A stretch of 64,000 nucleotides of DNA from Vibrio alfacsensis (GTDB lineage Bacteria > Pseudomonadota > Gammaproteobacteria > Enterobacterales > Vibrionaceae), in the NCBI RefSeq assembly GCF_003544875.1, contig NZ_CP032094.1, positions 558,001 through 622,000 of the forward strand, in the 5' to 3' direction. Below the pieces are notes generated by a model, which did not search any database, was not told where the DNA came from, and saw only the letters and a program-made list of their open reading frames with translations. Positions within the stretch are counted from its first letter, which is position 1, and the number at the start of each line of letters is the position of its first letter. A program made the translations under genes and the position numbers. Below, one piece after another: positions 10,948-20,874 of this stretch.

Positions 10948-11213
10948 TTTCGTCTCTTCTCATATTGATTAAGTGGAAGACTCCTGTCTCTTTATGCATA
11001 CCTTGCGTCTGTGGATACATAGTAGGAATTTGTGGTATTGCAGACTTACCATTTGGCGCCAATGCCTCTAGAAAACATACAAATTGAACATGATTGAAAT
11101 GACGTTGCCATTTGTTGTGAGAATGTATTGAAGTGATACGTGTGTTCAGTGCTGTCACGTGTATTGCATCCAGGCGGATTACCTGTTGAGGTGAGTAGCG
11201 TGAGTTTCAAAGC
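10948..11213. other. Non-coding gap
   Basis: No gene can be supported here. On the minus strand, 11104-11114 contains AAATGGCAACG, a weak resemblance to the core of the shared promoter element but without the TGTCG half. Confidence 0.4.
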
Positions 11214-11242
11214 AAAAAAAGCCATCACTAAATGTGATGGCT
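11214..11242 (-). terminator. Intrinsic terminator of the small secreted-protein gene
   Basis: Read on the minus strand, GCCATCAC pairs with GTGATGGC around a 5-nt loop and runs into seven T (A tract 11214-11220 on the plus strand). Confidence 0.85.
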
Positions 11243-11284
11243 TGGTAGAGAGGTAAGTAAGGAAATGTTAGTTAATATAACGAC

Positions 11285-11605
11285 TTAGTACTTAACAAAA
11301 AGCATTTTTCTTAGGCTGTTACAACGGGATTTATCCAACTTATCACCTAAATATTCACCGTCTTCTGCTGCTTTCTTCATGATGAGTGCTTTCGCTCGAT
11401 CACCGCTATCTAAATGGTCATATTCTTCGTAGGTTTTTAATTTTAGTAAGCGATATTTTGACTTATCTTTGCCCGACGCAACGTGGTCGTAACAATAACT
11501 CATCGCCCCTGCATTTGCGCCAACTTTACTGGCATCTGTGATGGCATAGGCGTTAAAACCGATTGTGCTTGTTAACAAAATCAAAAGGGCATTACGTGCT
11601 TTCAT
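11285..11605 (-). CDS. Small secreted two-cysteine protein, unknown function
   Basis: A 106-residue protein with a clear signal peptide (MKARNALLILLTSTIGFNAYA, cleavage after AYA). The mature part is small, helical-looking and highly charged, with two cysteines (SYCYDH and SRCNSL) that could form one disulphide. HdeA-type acid chaperones have the same general build, but I see no convincing sequence match. The start is ATG 11605, preceded by AGGAACG at good spacing; a longer frame from 11770 runs through the promoter and lacks a signal sequence at its start. Its promoter carries copy D of the shared element. Confidence 0.8.
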   Translation of the reverse strand: MKARNALLILLTSTIGFNAYAITDASKVGANAGAMSYCYDHVASGKDKSKYRLLKLKTYEEYDHLDSGDRAKALIMKKAAEDGEYLGDKLDKSRCNSLRKMLFVKY

Positions 11606-11638
11606 TTTCGTTCCTAATTCAACAAATCTTAGGGACAC

Positions 11639-11679
11639 AATACAGGGAGGTGATAAGGAAAAATTGCCATTAAGCGACA
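11639..11679 (-). promoter_or_regulatory. Candidate promoter with shared 19-nt element (copy D)
   Basis: On the minus strand TGTCGCTTAATGGCAATTT (11679 down to 11661) precedes a -10-like TGTATT (11644-11639). It is 55 nt before the start of the small secreted protein, the same distance as copy C. Confidence 0.6.
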
Positions 11680-12021
11680 TTTGCATAACAACCTTTATAC
11701 AAAAAACGGCACACTTGGTCAGATTGATTAAGAGATGGAAACCGCTAGTAGCACTCATAAACTCACACACTATTAAGTCACGTTGCGCAGTAATACACTT
11801 TTAGTAGTAATTATTGTCTTTTGTATGTATGGCGCGCAAAACGATGCTGCTAAATAGTGTTTTGAAATGACGAAATTTAACTATTTATCTGTTTTTGTTT
11901 GATTTTTATTTATAGCTCAGCTTGTTTTTTCATGAAATTATGGAGTTTGAGAGGACCAAAATAACATCCGTTAAGCATAATATTTGACGGTTTTGATTCT
12001 AGAATACAGAAAATTAATTTG

Positions 12022-12068
12022 AGTTCGAACTAAATTTAAGGCATTTTATATTTAACTAACCGTTCAAT
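12022..12068. promoter_or_regulatory. betI upstream operator region
   Basis: Two dyads lie just before betI. AGTTCGAACT (12022-12031) is a perfect 10-bp palindrome. ACTAACCGTTCAATTA (about 12054-12068) carries a perfect right half (CGTTCAAT) and a degenerate left half of the BetI-type site ATTGAACGTTCAAT. Choline-responsive autoregulation by BetI is known for this operon in other gammaproteobacteria; binding here is inferred. The rest of 11680-12021 is AT-rich without a gene. Confidence 0.4.
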
Positions 12069-12089
12069 TAAAAATAACAAGGATGCAAA

Positions 12090-12689
12090 ATGCCCAAGGT
12101 TGGGATGCCTGAAATCAGAAAACCGCAGCTAGTCAAAGCGACGATGTCGGTCATCGACAGAGTAGGTTTGCACGCCGCGAGTATCTCGTTGATCAGCAAA
12201 GAAGCAGGGGTATCTACGGGGATCATTAATCACTATTTCGGTGGAAAGCACGGCTTGTTAGAAGAGACCATGCGTGAAATCCTGCGCCAGCTCTCTGCTA
12301 CTATCAAAGAGAACCTAAGCAAGTTACCGGCTGATGCGCATCATCAACGTATTAACGCCATCATCGACGGCAACTTTGTGGGTTTCCAAGCCGAGAACCA
12401 AGTGGCAAAAACTTGGTTGGCATTCTGGTCGTACTCCATGCATGACGCGCAGCTCAAACGTCTGCAACGAGTCAATGAACGACGACTCCTTTCTCATCTA
12501 AAAAAAGAATTAAAAGCTTTGTTGGATCAAGACCAAGCAGAGCTAGTCGCGCATGGTATTGCGTCACTGATTGATGGCATTTGGCTGCGCGGAACGCTCA
12601 ACCCGCAAGGCATCGATGCCGAGAAAGCTCGCGTCATCATTAACGACTATCTCGACAAACAACTCACGTTCTACTCAAAACAAAAATAA
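12090..12689 (+). CDS. betI: TetR-family transcriptional repressor BetI
   Basis: Choline-sensing repressor of the betaine synthesis operon. It has 199 residues, the usual BetI length, with the hallmark N-terminus [14 protein letters not shown] and a TetR helix-turn-helix ([21 protein letters not shown], about residues 31-51). The C-terminal ligand domain contains [11 protein letters not shown], characteristic of BetI. It is the first gene of a six-gene operon and 16 nt separate it from betB. ATG 12090 follows AAGGATG. Confidence 0.97.
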   Translation: MPKVGMPEIRKPQLVKATMSVIDRVGLHAASISLISKEAGVSTGIINHYFGGKHGLLEETMREILRQLSATIKENLSKLPADAHHQRINAIIDGNFVGFQAENQVAKTWLAFWSYSMHDAQLKRLQRVNERRLLSHLKKELKALLDQDQAELVAHGIASLIDGIWLRGTLNPQGIDAEKARVIINDYLDKQLTFYSKQK

Positions 12690-12705
12690 AGAGTCAAACC
12701 TTCAA

Positions 12706-14166
12706 ATGGATATGAAAGCACACTACATCCATGGTGCGATGCACCTAGGATGCTCAGAAGAACACTTCACTACATATAATCCTGCCAATGGTGAGCCGCT
12801 TGCGAATGTGAAGCAGGCTAACCAGCAAGATATGCAAGCGGCAATTGAATCTGCCAAGCGCGGTTTTGCGATTTGGTCTGCCATGACGGCGACAGAACGA
12901 AGCCGCATTTTGCTTAAAGCGGTGGCGCTACTTCGTGAAAGAAACGACGAATTGGCAGCACTAGAAGTCGCGGATACGGGCAAACCAATCCAAGAAGCGA
13001 ATTGCGTAGACATTGCAACGGGCGCAGATGTGATCGAGTACTACGCAGGTCTTGCGCCTAGCATGCATGGCGAACAGCAACCGCTCAATGAATCCCAGTT
13101 TTTCTACACTCGCCGCGAGCCTCTTGGCGTTTGTGCGGGTATTGGTGCATGGAACTATCCAATTCAAATCGCAATGTGGAAGTCTGCCCCTGCGCTTGCT
13201 GCGGGTAATGCGATGATCTTTAAGCCATCAGAAGAAACCCCGTTAACCGCACTCAAACTGGCCGAAATCTACAGCGAAGCGGGATTGCCAGATGGCGTGT
13301 TCAATGTTATTCAAGGTGACTACCGAGTAGGGCAGATGCTCACCGCACATCCAGACATCGCTAAAGTCTCTTTCACCGGTGAATCCGGTACGGGCAAAGT
13401 GGTGATGGGTGACAGTGCTAATACGCTGAAGCAAGTCACCATGGAGCTTGGCGGCAAATCACCAATGATCATTTTTGATGATGCCAAGCTAGACGATGCG
13501 GTTTCTGCTGCAATGGTGGCAAACTTCTACACCCAAGGTGAGGTTTGTACGCACGGTACTCGCGTGTTCGTTCATGAAGGTATTTATGATGAGTTTGTTG
13601 CTCAACTAAAAACTCGTACTGAGTTGCTGGTGGTTGGCTATCCGTTTGATGAGCAAACCCAAATTGGCGCACTAATTTCCAAAGAACACGAATCAAAAGT
13701 CCTTTCCGCAATTGAACAAGCGAAAGCAAGCAACGCAACGCTGCTGACTGGAGGCTACAAAGTCACAGAAAACGGTTTGGCGAGCGGTAATTTTGTTGTG
13801 CCAACGGTTTTCATTGATTGCGAAGACGACATGCCGCATGTGCAGCAAGAGATCTTTGGTCCCGTGATGTCAGTGCTTAAGTTCAGTGATGAAGACGAAG
13901 TGATTGCACGCGCTAACAACACCGATTACGGACTGGCAGCTGGCGTGTTCACGCAAAACCTCTCTCGTGCACACCGCGTTATTCATCAAATCCAAGCTGG
14001 CATTTGTTGGATTAATACGTGGGGCGATTCCCCAGCTGAAATGCCGGTTGGCGGTTACAAACTGTCTGGCATTGGACGTGAAAACGGCGTTGAAACCCTC
14101 AAGCATTACACCCAAACCAAGAGCGTGTTAGTGCATTTGGGTGATTTCGATAGCCCTTACGCGTAA
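12706..14166 (+). CDS. betB: Betaine-aldehyde dehydrogenase
   Basis: NAD(P)-dependent oxidation of betaine aldehyde to glycine betaine, the second step from choline. From ATG 12706 the protein has 486 residues. The general-base glutamate is Glu247 in TMELGGKSP and the nucleophile Cys281 in QGEVCTHG; the cofactor loop FTGESGTGK is also present. A longer frame starting at 12571 overlaps betI and encodes no family sequence, so the start is at 12706; ATG 12712 is a close alternative. The ribosome site is weak, consistent with coupling to betI. Confidence 0.96.
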   Translation: MDMKAHYIHGAMHLGCSEEHFTTYNPANGEPLANVKQANQQDMQAAIESAKRGFAIWSAMTATERSRILLKAVALLRERNDELAALEVADTGKPIQEANCVDIATGADVIEYYAGLAPSMHGEQQPLNESQFFYTRREPLGVCAGIGAWNYPIQIAMWKSAPALAAGNAMIFKPSEETPLTALKLAEIYSEAGLPDGVFNVIQGDYRVGQMLTAHPDIAKVSFTGESGTGKVVMGDSANTLKQVTMELGGKSPMIIFDDAKLDDAVSAAMVANFYTQGEVCTHGTRVFVHEGIYDEFVAQLKTRTELLVVGYPFDEQTQIGALISKEHESKVLSAIEQAKASNATLLTGGYKVTENGLASGNFVVPTVFIDCEDDMPHVQQEIFGPVMSVLKFSDEDEVIARANNTDYGLAAGVFTQNLSRAHRVIHQIQAGICWINTWGDSPAEMPVGGYKLSGIGRENGVETLKHYTQTKSVLVHLGDFDSPYA

Positions 14167-14185
14167 TCAGTCAGGAGGATTTGTA

Positions 14186-15925
14186 ATGCAACAACACTAC
14201 GATTACATCATCGTCGGTGCTGGCTCGGCAGGCTGTGTCTTGGCAGATCGTCTGAGTGAAAGCGGTCAGCACCAAGTATTGCTGCTAGAAGCGGGTGGCT
14301 CAGACAAGAGCATCTTCATTCAAATGCCAACGGCGCTGTCTTACCCAATGAACACCGAAAAGTACGCATGGCAGTTTGAAACGGTTACGGAAGAGGGTTT
14401 AGATGGACGTCAACTGCATTGCCCACGCGGCAAAGTGTTAGGCGGCAGCTCTTCGATCAACGGCATGGTTTATGTTCGTGGCCATGCTTGTGACTTTGAC
14501 GAATGGGAAGAAGAAGGCGCGAAAGGCTGGAACTACCAAGCGTGTCTGCCGTATTTCCGTAAAGCGGAAACGTGGACAGGCGGTGCTGACGAATACCGTG
14601 GCGACAGTGGTCCTGTTGGGACGTGTAACGGCAACGATATGAAGCTGAACCCACTTTACCAAGCGTTTATTGAAGCGGGTAAAGATGCAGGCTACCCAGA
14701 AACGCAAGATTACAACGGATACCAGCAAGAGGGCTTCGGTCCGATGCATATGACGGTAGACAAAGGCGTGCGCGCCTCTACCTCTAATGCTTACTTAAGC
14801 CGTGCAAAAAGGCGTAGTAACTTCACTTTGATGAAAGGCGTAACTGCTCACCGTATTTTGCTTGAAGGCAAGAAAGCGGTCGGCATTGAGTTTGAACAAT
14901 CTGGCAAAATCAAACAATGCTTTGCTAACAAAGAAGTGGTGTCGAGCGCAGGCTCTATCGGCTCGGTACAACTGCTGCAACTTTCGGGTATTGGTCCAAA
15001 GTCTGTACTTGAGAAAGCGGGCATTGAAGTGAACCATGCTCTAGAAGGCGTGGGTAAGAACCTGCAAGACCACCTTGAAGTGTATTTCCAGTATCACTGC
15101 AAACAGCCGATCACGCTTAACAGCAAGCTAGGTTTGATCAGCAAAGGTTTGATTGGTACGGAATGGATTCTGACGCGCAAAGGTCTGGGTGCAACCAACC
15201 ACTTTGAATCGTGTGCGTTCATCCGTTCTCGTGAAGGCTTGAAATCGCCAAACATTCAATATCATTTCCTACCAGCAGCAATGCGTTATGACGGGCGTGC
15301 TGCGTTTGATGGTCACGGTTTCCAAGTGCATGTTGGTCCAAACAAGCCTGAGAGTCGCGGCAGTGTCGAAGTAGTTTCTGCCAACCCAAATGACAAGCCA
15401 AAAATCGAGTTCAACTACATCTCGACGGAACAAGACAAGCAGGATTGGCGAGACTGTATTCGTCTAACGCGTGAAATCCTCAACCAACCAGCAATGGATG
15501 CGTTCCGCGGTGAAGAGATCCAGCCCGGTCTTAACATCACCAACGATGAAGCGATTGATGAATGGGTGAAGCAAAATGTAGAAAGTGCTTACCACCCATC
15601 GTGTAGCTGCAAAATGGGCGCAGACAATGATCCAATGGCAGTTCTGAATGAAGCCTGCCAAGTGCGCGGCATTGAATGCTTGCGCGTGGTGGATTCATCC
15701 ATCTTCCCAACCATTCCGAATGGCAACTTAAACGCACCAACCATCATGGTTGCAGAGCGTGCTGCGGACATGATCTTGGGTAATACCCTTGAACAATCGA
15801 ATAACACACCGGTTTGGATTGCTCCGAACTGGCAAGAGACGCAAAGAATGCGTCCGCCGAAAAGAGACTTAAGCTCAATCTCTTCTATCTCAAAGAAAAG
15901 TCAGGAATCATTACAAGGAATTTAA
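14186..15925 (+). CDS. betA: Choline dehydrogenase
   Basis: FAD enzyme of the GMC oxidoreductase family that oxidises choline to betaine aldehyde at the inner membrane. 579 residues. The N-terminal dinucleotide loop is [14 protein letters not shown], the GMC signature [12 protein letters not shown] follows, and the active-site region HPSCSCKMG is present near the C-terminus with the second GMC motif in [15 protein letters not shown] 14186 follows a strong AGGAGG. The C-terminal tail after about residue 550 is polar and serine-rich. proX begins 2 nt after the stop. Confidence 0.97.
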   Translation: MQQHYDYIIVGAGSAGCVLADRLSESGQHQVLLLEAGGSDKSIFIQMPTALSYPMNTEKYAWQFETVTEEGLDGRQLHCPRGKVLGGSSSINGMVYVRGHACDFDEWEEEGAKGWNYQACLPYFRKAETWTGGADEYRGDSGPVGTCNGNDMKLNPLYQAFIEAGKDAGYPETQDYNGYQQEGFGPMHMTVDKGVRASTSNAYLSRAKRRSNFTLMKGVTAHRILLEGKKAVGIEFEQSGKIKQCFANKEVVSSAGSIGSVQLLQLSGIGPKSVLEKAGIEVNHALEGVGKNLQDHLEVYFQYHCKQPITLNSKLGLISKGLIGTEWILTRKGLGATNHFESCAFIRSREGLKSPNIQYHFLPAAMRYDGRAAFDGHGFQVHVGPNKPESRGSVEVVSANPNDKPKIEFNYISTEQDKQDWRDCIRLTREILNQPAMDAFRGEEIQPGLNITNDEAIDEWVKQNVESAYHPSCSCKMGADNDPMAVLNEACQVRGIECLRVVDSSIFPTIPNGNLNAPTIMVAERAADMILGNTLEQSNNTPVWIAPNWQETQRMRPPKRDLSSISSISKKSQESLQGI

Positions 15926-15927
15926 AC

Positions 15928-16866
15928 ATGTCTACGATGACAAAAATCTTTTCATCTATCGCGCTGAGTGCAGTGGCGACAGGTGCTTATGCTAACCAAT
16001 GTGAAACCGTTCGATTTGCTGATGTAGGCTGGACGGACATTACTGCAACTACTGCTGTTACCTCTGAGCTGCTAAAAGGCTTGGGCTACAAAACCAAGAC
16101 CGATCTTCTGTCTGTACCTGTGACGTACTCTTCAATGGCAAACGGCGACATTGACGTGTTCCTAGGTAACTGGATGCCAACCATGGAAGGCGATATCGCC
16201 AAATATCGTGAAGCTGGCACAGTGGAAACCGTTCGCGCAAATCTAGAGGGCGCGAAATACACCCTAGCCGTACCAAAGTATGTGTACGACGCGGGTGTGA
16301 AAAGCTTTGCTGACTTGGCAAAGCATGCCGACAAATTTAAAGACCGCATCTATGGCATTGAGCCGGGTAACGATGGCAACCGTTTGATCCAAGATATGAT
16401 CGACAGCGATGCATTCGGTTTGAAAGACTTTAGCCTAGTGGAATCCAGCGAAGCAGGCATGGTGTCTCAGGTGTCTCGTGCAGTGCGTCGTAACCAATGG
16501 ATCGTTTACCTAGGTTGGGCTCCGCACCCAATGAACAGCAATGTTGAGATGGAATACCTATCTGGCGGTGACGACTTCTTTGGTCCTAACTATGGTGGTG
16601 CAAATGTTTACACCAACGTGCGCCAAGATTACCTATCTGAGTGTCAAAACGTGGGGCAACTGCTTAAGAACCTAGAGTTCAGCCTAGAAATGGAAAACCA
16701 GCTGATGGAAGCGATTCTGAACCAAAAACAAAAGCCAGCGAAAGCGGCGCAAGAATGGTTGAATGCCAACCCACAACAATTTGAGGCGTGGCTAGAAGAC
16801 GTGAAGACGTTAGACGGCAAAGACGCAAAACAAGCGATTACTTCTTACCTAAAAACAAACGCTTAA
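15928..16866 (+). CDS. proX: Glycine betaine ABC transporter substrate-binding protein
   Basis: Periplasmic binding protein for glycine betaine or proline betaine. 312 residues with a signal peptide (cleavage after TGAYA near residue 21). The mature protein starts NQCETVRFADVGWTDI, typical of the choline/betaine-binding OpuAC/ProX family, and contains Trp-rich ligand-box segments (FLGNWMP, YLGWAPHPMN). ATG 15928 follows AAGGAATTTAAAC. Here the binding protein precedes the permease and ATPase (X-W-V), the reverse of the E. coli proVWX order, and is co-transcribed with choline oxidation genes, joining uptake and synthesis of the same osmolyte. Confidence 0.95.
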   Translation: MSTMTKIFSSIALSAVATGAYANQCETVRFADVGWTDITATTAVTSELLKGLGYKTKTDLLSVPVTYSSMANGDIDVFLGNWMPTMEGDIAKYREAGTVETVRANLEGAKYTLAVPKYVYDAGVKSFADLAKHADKFKDRIYGIEPGNDGNRLIQDMIDSDAFGLKDFSLVESSEAGMVSQVSRAVRRNQWIVYLGWAPHPMNSNVEMEYLSGGDDFFGPNYGGANVYTNVRQDYLSECQNVGQLLKNLEFSLEMENQLMEAILNQKQKPAKAAQEWLNANPQQFEAWLEDVKTLDGKDAKQAITSYLKTNA

Positions 16867-16928
16867 TCATTCCTCTCTTTAGGAAAAGGTGGGCAGTGAT
16901 GCCCGCCTATTAACACAAAGGTTTTATT

Positions 16929-17771
16929 GTGAATTTTATTACGGACAACAAACTTCCGTTGGGCGAATGGATGGAAACAGGCGTGGATTGGTTAACCATG
17001 AACGCGTCGGGTTTCTTTGATGCTATCTCTATTTTTCTCGAAACCATCATTCTATTCGTGGTGGATATTTTCAAATGGATGCCACCGGCAGCACCGATTA
17101 TCATGACCGCAGCGATTGCGTGGTTCCTGCACCGCAGCATTCCTTTAGTCGTGTTTATCGTGCTGGCGTTGCTGACTATCCTTAACCTCGGCTACTGGCA
17201 AGAAATGCTGGAAACCTTTGTTCTCGTCTTCGCTGCGACAACGATTTCCGTATTAATTGGCGTGCCCCTTGGCATCATGGCGGCGCATCGCCCGTGGTTG
17301 TATACCTTATTGCGCCCGATACTCGATTTAATGCAGACCGTACCAACGTTTGTGTATCTGATCCCAACATTGGTTCTGTTTGGTTTAGGCATCGTTCCGG
17401 GGCTGATTTCTACCATTATCTTTGCCATCGCCGCGCCGATTCGTCTGACTTACCTTGGTATCACCAAAGTGCCAGAAGAGCTGATTGAAGCGGGTAAAGC
17501 GTTTGGTGCAAGCCGCATGAGATTGCTCTTCAAAGTCGAACTCCCAGCGGCATTGCCAAGCATAATGGCGGGTGTGACCCAGTGCATTATGTTATCGCTT
17601 TCTATGGTGGTGATTGCTGCGCTAGTCGGTGCCGATGGTCTAGGTAAACCAGTCGTACGAGCACTGAACACCGTGAACATTTCCCAAGGCTTTGAAGCGG
17701 GTTTAGCGATTGTTTTGGTCGCGATTATTCTCGACCGCCTGTGCAAAGCACCAAACCAAAAGGAGGCATAA
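16929..17771 (+). CDS. proW: Glycine betaine ABC transporter permease
   Basis: Inner-membrane permease of the ProU/OpuA type. 280 residues with about six membrane segments and the EAA loop EELIEAGKAFGASRMRLLFK that docks the ATPase. The start is GTG 16929, preceded by AAAGG at good spacing. The 62-nt gap from proX has no terminator. The stop is 1 nt from the proV start and AGGAGG for proV lies inside the end of proW, so the two are coupled. Confidence 0.95.
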   Translation: MNFITDNKLPLGEWMETGVDWLTMNASGFFDAISIFLETIILFVVDIFKWMPPAAPIIMTAAIAWFLHRSIPLVVFIVLALLTILNLGYWQEMLETFVLVFAATTISVLIGVPLGIMAAHRPWLYTLLRPILDLMQTVPTFVYLIPTLVLFGLGIVPGLISTIIFAIAAPIRLTYLGITKVPEELIEAGKAFGASRMRLLFKVELPAALPSIMAGVTQCIMLSLSMVVIAALVGADGLGKPVVRALNTVNISQGFEAGLAIVLVAIILDRLCKAPNQKEA

Positions 17772-17772
17772 C

Positions 17773-18957
17773 ATGGATGCAATTACGATTGAAAACCTCG
17801 ACGTTGTGTTTGGTCAGCAGCAAGAGCAAGCATTAGCGTTACTCGACCAAGGAAAGTCTCGCCAAGAGATCATTGATGAAACCGGTCAAGTGGTTGGTGT
17901 TGATAAGGTCTCAATGAGCGTCAAACAAGGCGAGATCTGTGTATTGATGGGGCTTTCCGGTTCGGGTAAATCTAGCCTGCTTCGTGCCGTTAATGGTTTG
18001 AATGAGATCTCTCGCGGCTCCCTCAAAATCAAAGATGGCGACGATATGGTAGAGCTTGCCAATTGTGACGAGCAGACTCTGCGTAACTTGCGTACTCATC
18101 GCGTGTCGATGGTGTTCCAAAAGTTTGCGCTGATGCCGTGGTTAACTGTATTGGATAACGTGGCGTTTGGGCTTGAGATGCAGGGCATTGGTAAAGCGGA
18201 ACGTCGAAAAAAAGCGCGTGAACAACTAGAAATGGTTGGGCTAAGCGAGTGGGAGAGTAAGTTCCCGCATGAGCTTTCAGGCGGTATGCAGCAGCGTGTT
18301 GGCTTGGCTCGCGCTTTTGCTATGGATACTGACATCTTGCTAATGGATGAACCGTTCTCTGCGCTCGATCCTCTGATTCGTGCCCAGCTTCAAAATGAAT
18401 TGATTCAACTGCAAGAGAAGCTCAACAAGACGATTTTGTTTGTGAGCCACGATTTAGATGAAGCACTGAAAATTGGTAACAACATTGCCATTATGGAATC
18501 GGGCAAACTGATTCAACACGGCAAGCCTGAGCAAATCATTCTTGCGCCGGAAAACGAATATGTAGCAGATTTTGTGGCTCACACTAATCCGCTCAATGTC
18601 TTGAAAGGTCGTTCACTGATGCAAGCCAGCACCGAGCTTAAGCAGCAGAATGACCGCGTATTGGTGTGTGCAGATAAGCAGATTTGGGTCGAGCAAGAAC
18701 CGAAAGGTGTCACGCTGGTGGATTCCGATAAGTCGTTGGTGAATTGGGAAAGCGATTCAACCACACTCGACGACATCGGCGAAAGCACGGTCGTTCAAGC
18801 TAACCCAGACATCAGCATGCGTGAGGCGATTGAACTGAAGCAACGCAGTAACCAACCTATCTTGCTAGTAGAAGAGAACAAGTTAGTGGGCGTATTGAGT
18901 GATAACGAGTTGTACGATGCGCTGCTTGGTAACTTTAGGTCCAAGCAAGTGGCGTAG
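17773..18957 (+). CDS. proV: Glycine betaine ABC transporter ATP-binding protein
   Basis: ATPase of the betaine uptake system, 394 residues. The Walker A loop is GLSGSGKSS (about residues 60-68), the signature LSGGMQQRV, Walker B DILLMDEPFSALD and the H-loop FVSHDLDEA. The C-terminal extension (about 275-394) fits a CBS-type osmosensing region, ending in a single recognisable CBS half (QPILLVEENKLVGVLSDNEL). A family-specific N-terminal segment precedes Walker A. It is the last gene of the bet-pro operon and is followed by a strong terminator. Confidence 0.95.
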   Translation: MDAITIENLDVVFGQQQEQALALLDQGKSRQEIIDETGQVVGVDKVSMSVKQGEICVLMGLSGSGKSSLLRAVNGLNEISRGSLKIKDGDDMVELANCDEQTLRNLRTHRVSMVFQKFALMPWLTVLDNVAFGLEMQGIGKAERRKKAREQLEMVGLSEWESKFPHELSGGMQQRVGLARAFAMDTDILLMDEPFSALDPLIRAQLQNELIQLQEKLNKTILFVSHDLDEALKIGNNIAIMESGKLIQHGKPEQIILAPENEYVADFVAHTNPLNVLKGRSLMQASTELKQQNDRVLVCADKQIWVEQEPKGVTLVDSDKSLVNWESDSTTLDDIGESTVVQANPDISMREAIELKQRSNQPILLVEENKLVGVLSDNELYDALLGNFRSKQVA

Positions 18958-19004
18958 TTGTCTCTTATATCAAAACGTTTGTAGATTCCCCCTCTGCAAA
19001 ATAA

Positions 19005-19052
19005 AAAAGAGCCGTACTCTTAGACTGGAAACTAAGAAGTACGGCTCTTTCA
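19005..19052. terminator. Bidirectional terminator after proV and the nitroreductase gene
   Basis: AAAGAGCCGTACT pairs with AGTACGGCTCTTT, extended by CTTAG/CTAAG beyond a one-base bulge. A and T tracts flank both sides, so it serves proV and the convergent nitroreductase gene. Confidence 0.9.
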
Positions 19053-19118
19053 ATTTGAACAATGATTTAGATAGTTAGGTTCTAGGCTAGGAACCAAGGA
19101 CCTAGGAGAGGATACTCA

Positions 19119-19781
19119 TTAAAGAGTAGTAATTACGTCATCCATGTGTAGACGTGCTTTTGGTAGACCGTGGTTGTAGTCTTCGCCGTCTTTGTGGTAG
19201 CCGATTGCTAGTGCAACTTCACATACGTGACCATCTAGTTCTGCTTTGAACTCTTCGCCGATCAGTGTTGGGTCAACACCTTCCATCGGAGTAGAGTCGA
19301 TACCTAGACGTGCTAGCGTGTGCAGTAAGTTACCAAGCGCGATGTAAACTTGCGCTTTCGTCCAACCGCCGTTGTAGCCGTTCTCATCTGTGTTTGCTTC
19401 AGCAAATGCGTAAGCACCCATGAACATGTCGTACATGTCTGCTGGTAGGTGGCCAGAAGTTACCTCAGCATCAACACGCTTCGCGAATTTCTCTTTTGTG
19501 AATTTTGGATCGTACGCTAGCAGAATAGTGTGAGACGCAGCTTTAGCGTGCGGTTGGTTAAACTGGTGCATGTTCGCAAACGTGTCGTGGAAACGTTGTT
19601 TCGCTTCGTCACTCTCAATTACGATGAATTTCCAAGGCTGAGAGTTGATAGAAGACGCAGATAGGCGGATTGCTTCTTTGATGATTGCCATATCTTCTTG
19701 AGAGATGCGTTTCTCTTCGTCGTATTTTTTCGCTGTGTAACGGTTGTTTAGGTCTGTAATGATTTGATGAGACACGTTCAT
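19119..19781 (-). CDS. NAD(P)H nitroreductase (NfsB-like)
   Basis: FMN-dependent oxygen-insensitive nitroreductase or dihydropteridine reductase of the NfsB/FRase I group, 220 residues. The N-terminus (LNNRYTAKKYD) is the conserved FMN-contacting motif, SINSQPWKF binds the flavin, and the C-terminal GVDPTLIGEEF and EVALAIGYHKDGEDYN segments fit the family. Such enzymes reduce quinones, nitroaromatics and flavins. ATG 19781 has only a weak purine-rich stretch upstream. It is monocistronic. Confidence 0.9.
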   Translation of the reverse strand: MNVSHQIITDLNNRYTAKKYDEEKRISQEDMAIIKEAIRLSASSINSQPWKFIVIESDEAKQRFHDTFANMHQFNQPHAKAASHTILLAYDPKFTKEKFAKRVDAEVTSGHLPADMYDMFMGAYAFAEANTDENGYNGGWTKAQVYIALGNLLHTLARLGIDSTPMEGVDPTLIGEEFKAELDGHVCEVALAIGYHKDGEDYNHGLPKARLHMDDVITTL

Positions 19782-20050
19782 ATCCTCTTAATATTATTAG
19801 ACAAATGAGGATGCGCTTAGCATCGGCAACCATGCGTACCTCGAAAGTGTGTCCATAATATCGACTTTTATCGAATTGATAATACGTGTTTCGTTTAAAT
19901 CACTTTCAACTTTTTATTGAAAATACGTTGTTTCAGCAAAGTTGATGAGAGTATTTAAGGATGTTCACACAAGAAAATATAAACGGAGCAGCAATAAGCG
20001 GCGCTGTATTGAGAGGATTTTGGTCAACTGATGTGAGCGGAAGTTGACCT

Positions 20051-20090
20051 CTAAGTAATCTCGAAATTAAAGGATCTCGAGATTACTTAG
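20051..20090 (-). terminator. 14-bp perfect hairpin over the slipin stop codon
   Basis: CTAAGTAATCTCGA (20051-20064) pairs perfectly with TCGAGATTACTTAG (20077-20090); the TAA of the slipin gene (20085-20083) is inside the right arm. No T tract follows, so it may protect the 3' end rather than terminate by itself. The 19782-20050 gap holds nothing else I can support. Confidence 0.45.
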
Positions 20091-20865
20091 GAGTATCTTC
20101 AGGTTTCTCTTTGACTGCTTTTGCAATGTCAGTGACTGCTTCGACCAGATTAATTGGTAAAGGAAACACGATCGTTGAGGTTTTGTCTGTGGTGATCTCC
20201 GTTAATGTTTGCATATAACGAAGTTGCAAGGCATTTGGTGCTTCATTAAGCATGTCTGCGGCTTCTTTTAATTTGCTAGATGCTTCGAGCTCACCAGTTG
20301 CATGGATAACTTTCGCTCGGCGATTTCGCTCTGCTTCCGCTTGGCGGGCAAGTGCACGGACCATACTGTCATTAAGGTCGACGTGTTTGACTTCAACGGT
20401 GGCAATTTTAATGCCCCAGTCATCGGTTTGTTGATCCAGTATGGCTTGTAGGTCTTTATTGAGGCGCTCACGCTCAGATAGAAGTTCATCAAGTTCGTGT
20501 TGACCCAATACGGAACGTAGGGTCGTTTGAGCTAATTGGCTGGTGGCGTCGCTATAGCTTTCGATGTTATTTATCGCCATTTCTGGATTGACCACTCTAA
20601 AATACACCACCGCGTTTACACGAACGGAGACGTTATCACGAGTAATCAAGTCCTGAGTTGGTACATCTAATACAATAGTACGTAGATCGACTCTCACCAT
20701 TTGTTGAATAAATGGAATTAAGATGATCAAACCGGGCCCTTTGACTTCTTGAAACCGACCGAGAAAGAACACTACACCACGCTCATACTCACGCAGTACT
20801 TTGAACATTTGTGTGGCGAGTGCGAAGAGTAAAACCAGAACAACAGCAATCGTATAGAGCATCAT
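20083..20865 (-). CDS. Slipin family SPFH (stomatin-like) protein
   Basis: A 260-residue membrane-anchored stomatin/prohibitin-like protein. One N-terminal membrane segment (about 3-20) is followed by the SPFH domain ([21 protein letters not shown] onward) and a charged coiled-coil C-terminus rich in Ala, Glu and Arg ([13 protein letters not shown]). Slipins form oligomeric membrane scaffolds. Pairing with an NfeD protease gene, 9 nt upstream, is the conserved arrangement, and the protease is thought to act on the slipin C-terminus. Start ATG 20865. Confidence 0.92.
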   Translation of the reverse strand: MMLYTIAVVLVLLFALATQMFKVLREYERGVVFFLGRFQEVKGPGLIILIPFIQQMVRVDLRTIVLDVPTQDLITRDNVSVRVNAVVYFRVVNPEMAINNIESYSDATSQLAQTTLRSVLGQHELDELLSERERLNKDLQAILDQQTDDWGIKIATVEVKHVDLNDSMVRALARQAEAERNRRAKVIHATGELEASSKLKEAADMLNEAPNALQLRYMQTLTEITTDKTSTIVFPLPINLVEAVTDIAKAVKEKPEDTPK

Positions 20866-20874
20866 ATGCGCCTC

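Noticed and set aside
11104..11122. Possible fifth copy of the shared promoter element on the minus strand (AAATGGCAACG)
   Set aside because: The TGTCG half is absent, the AATT end is lost, and it is about 160 nt from the nearest small frame.
11285..11770. Longer 161-residue version of the small secreted protein
   Set aside because: The extra 55 codons cross the candidate promoter; ATG 11605 has a good ribosome site and begins a normal signal peptide.
12571..12705. N-terminal extension of betB
   Set aside because: It overlaps betI in another frame and has no aldehyde dehydrogenase similarity; the family start is at 12706.
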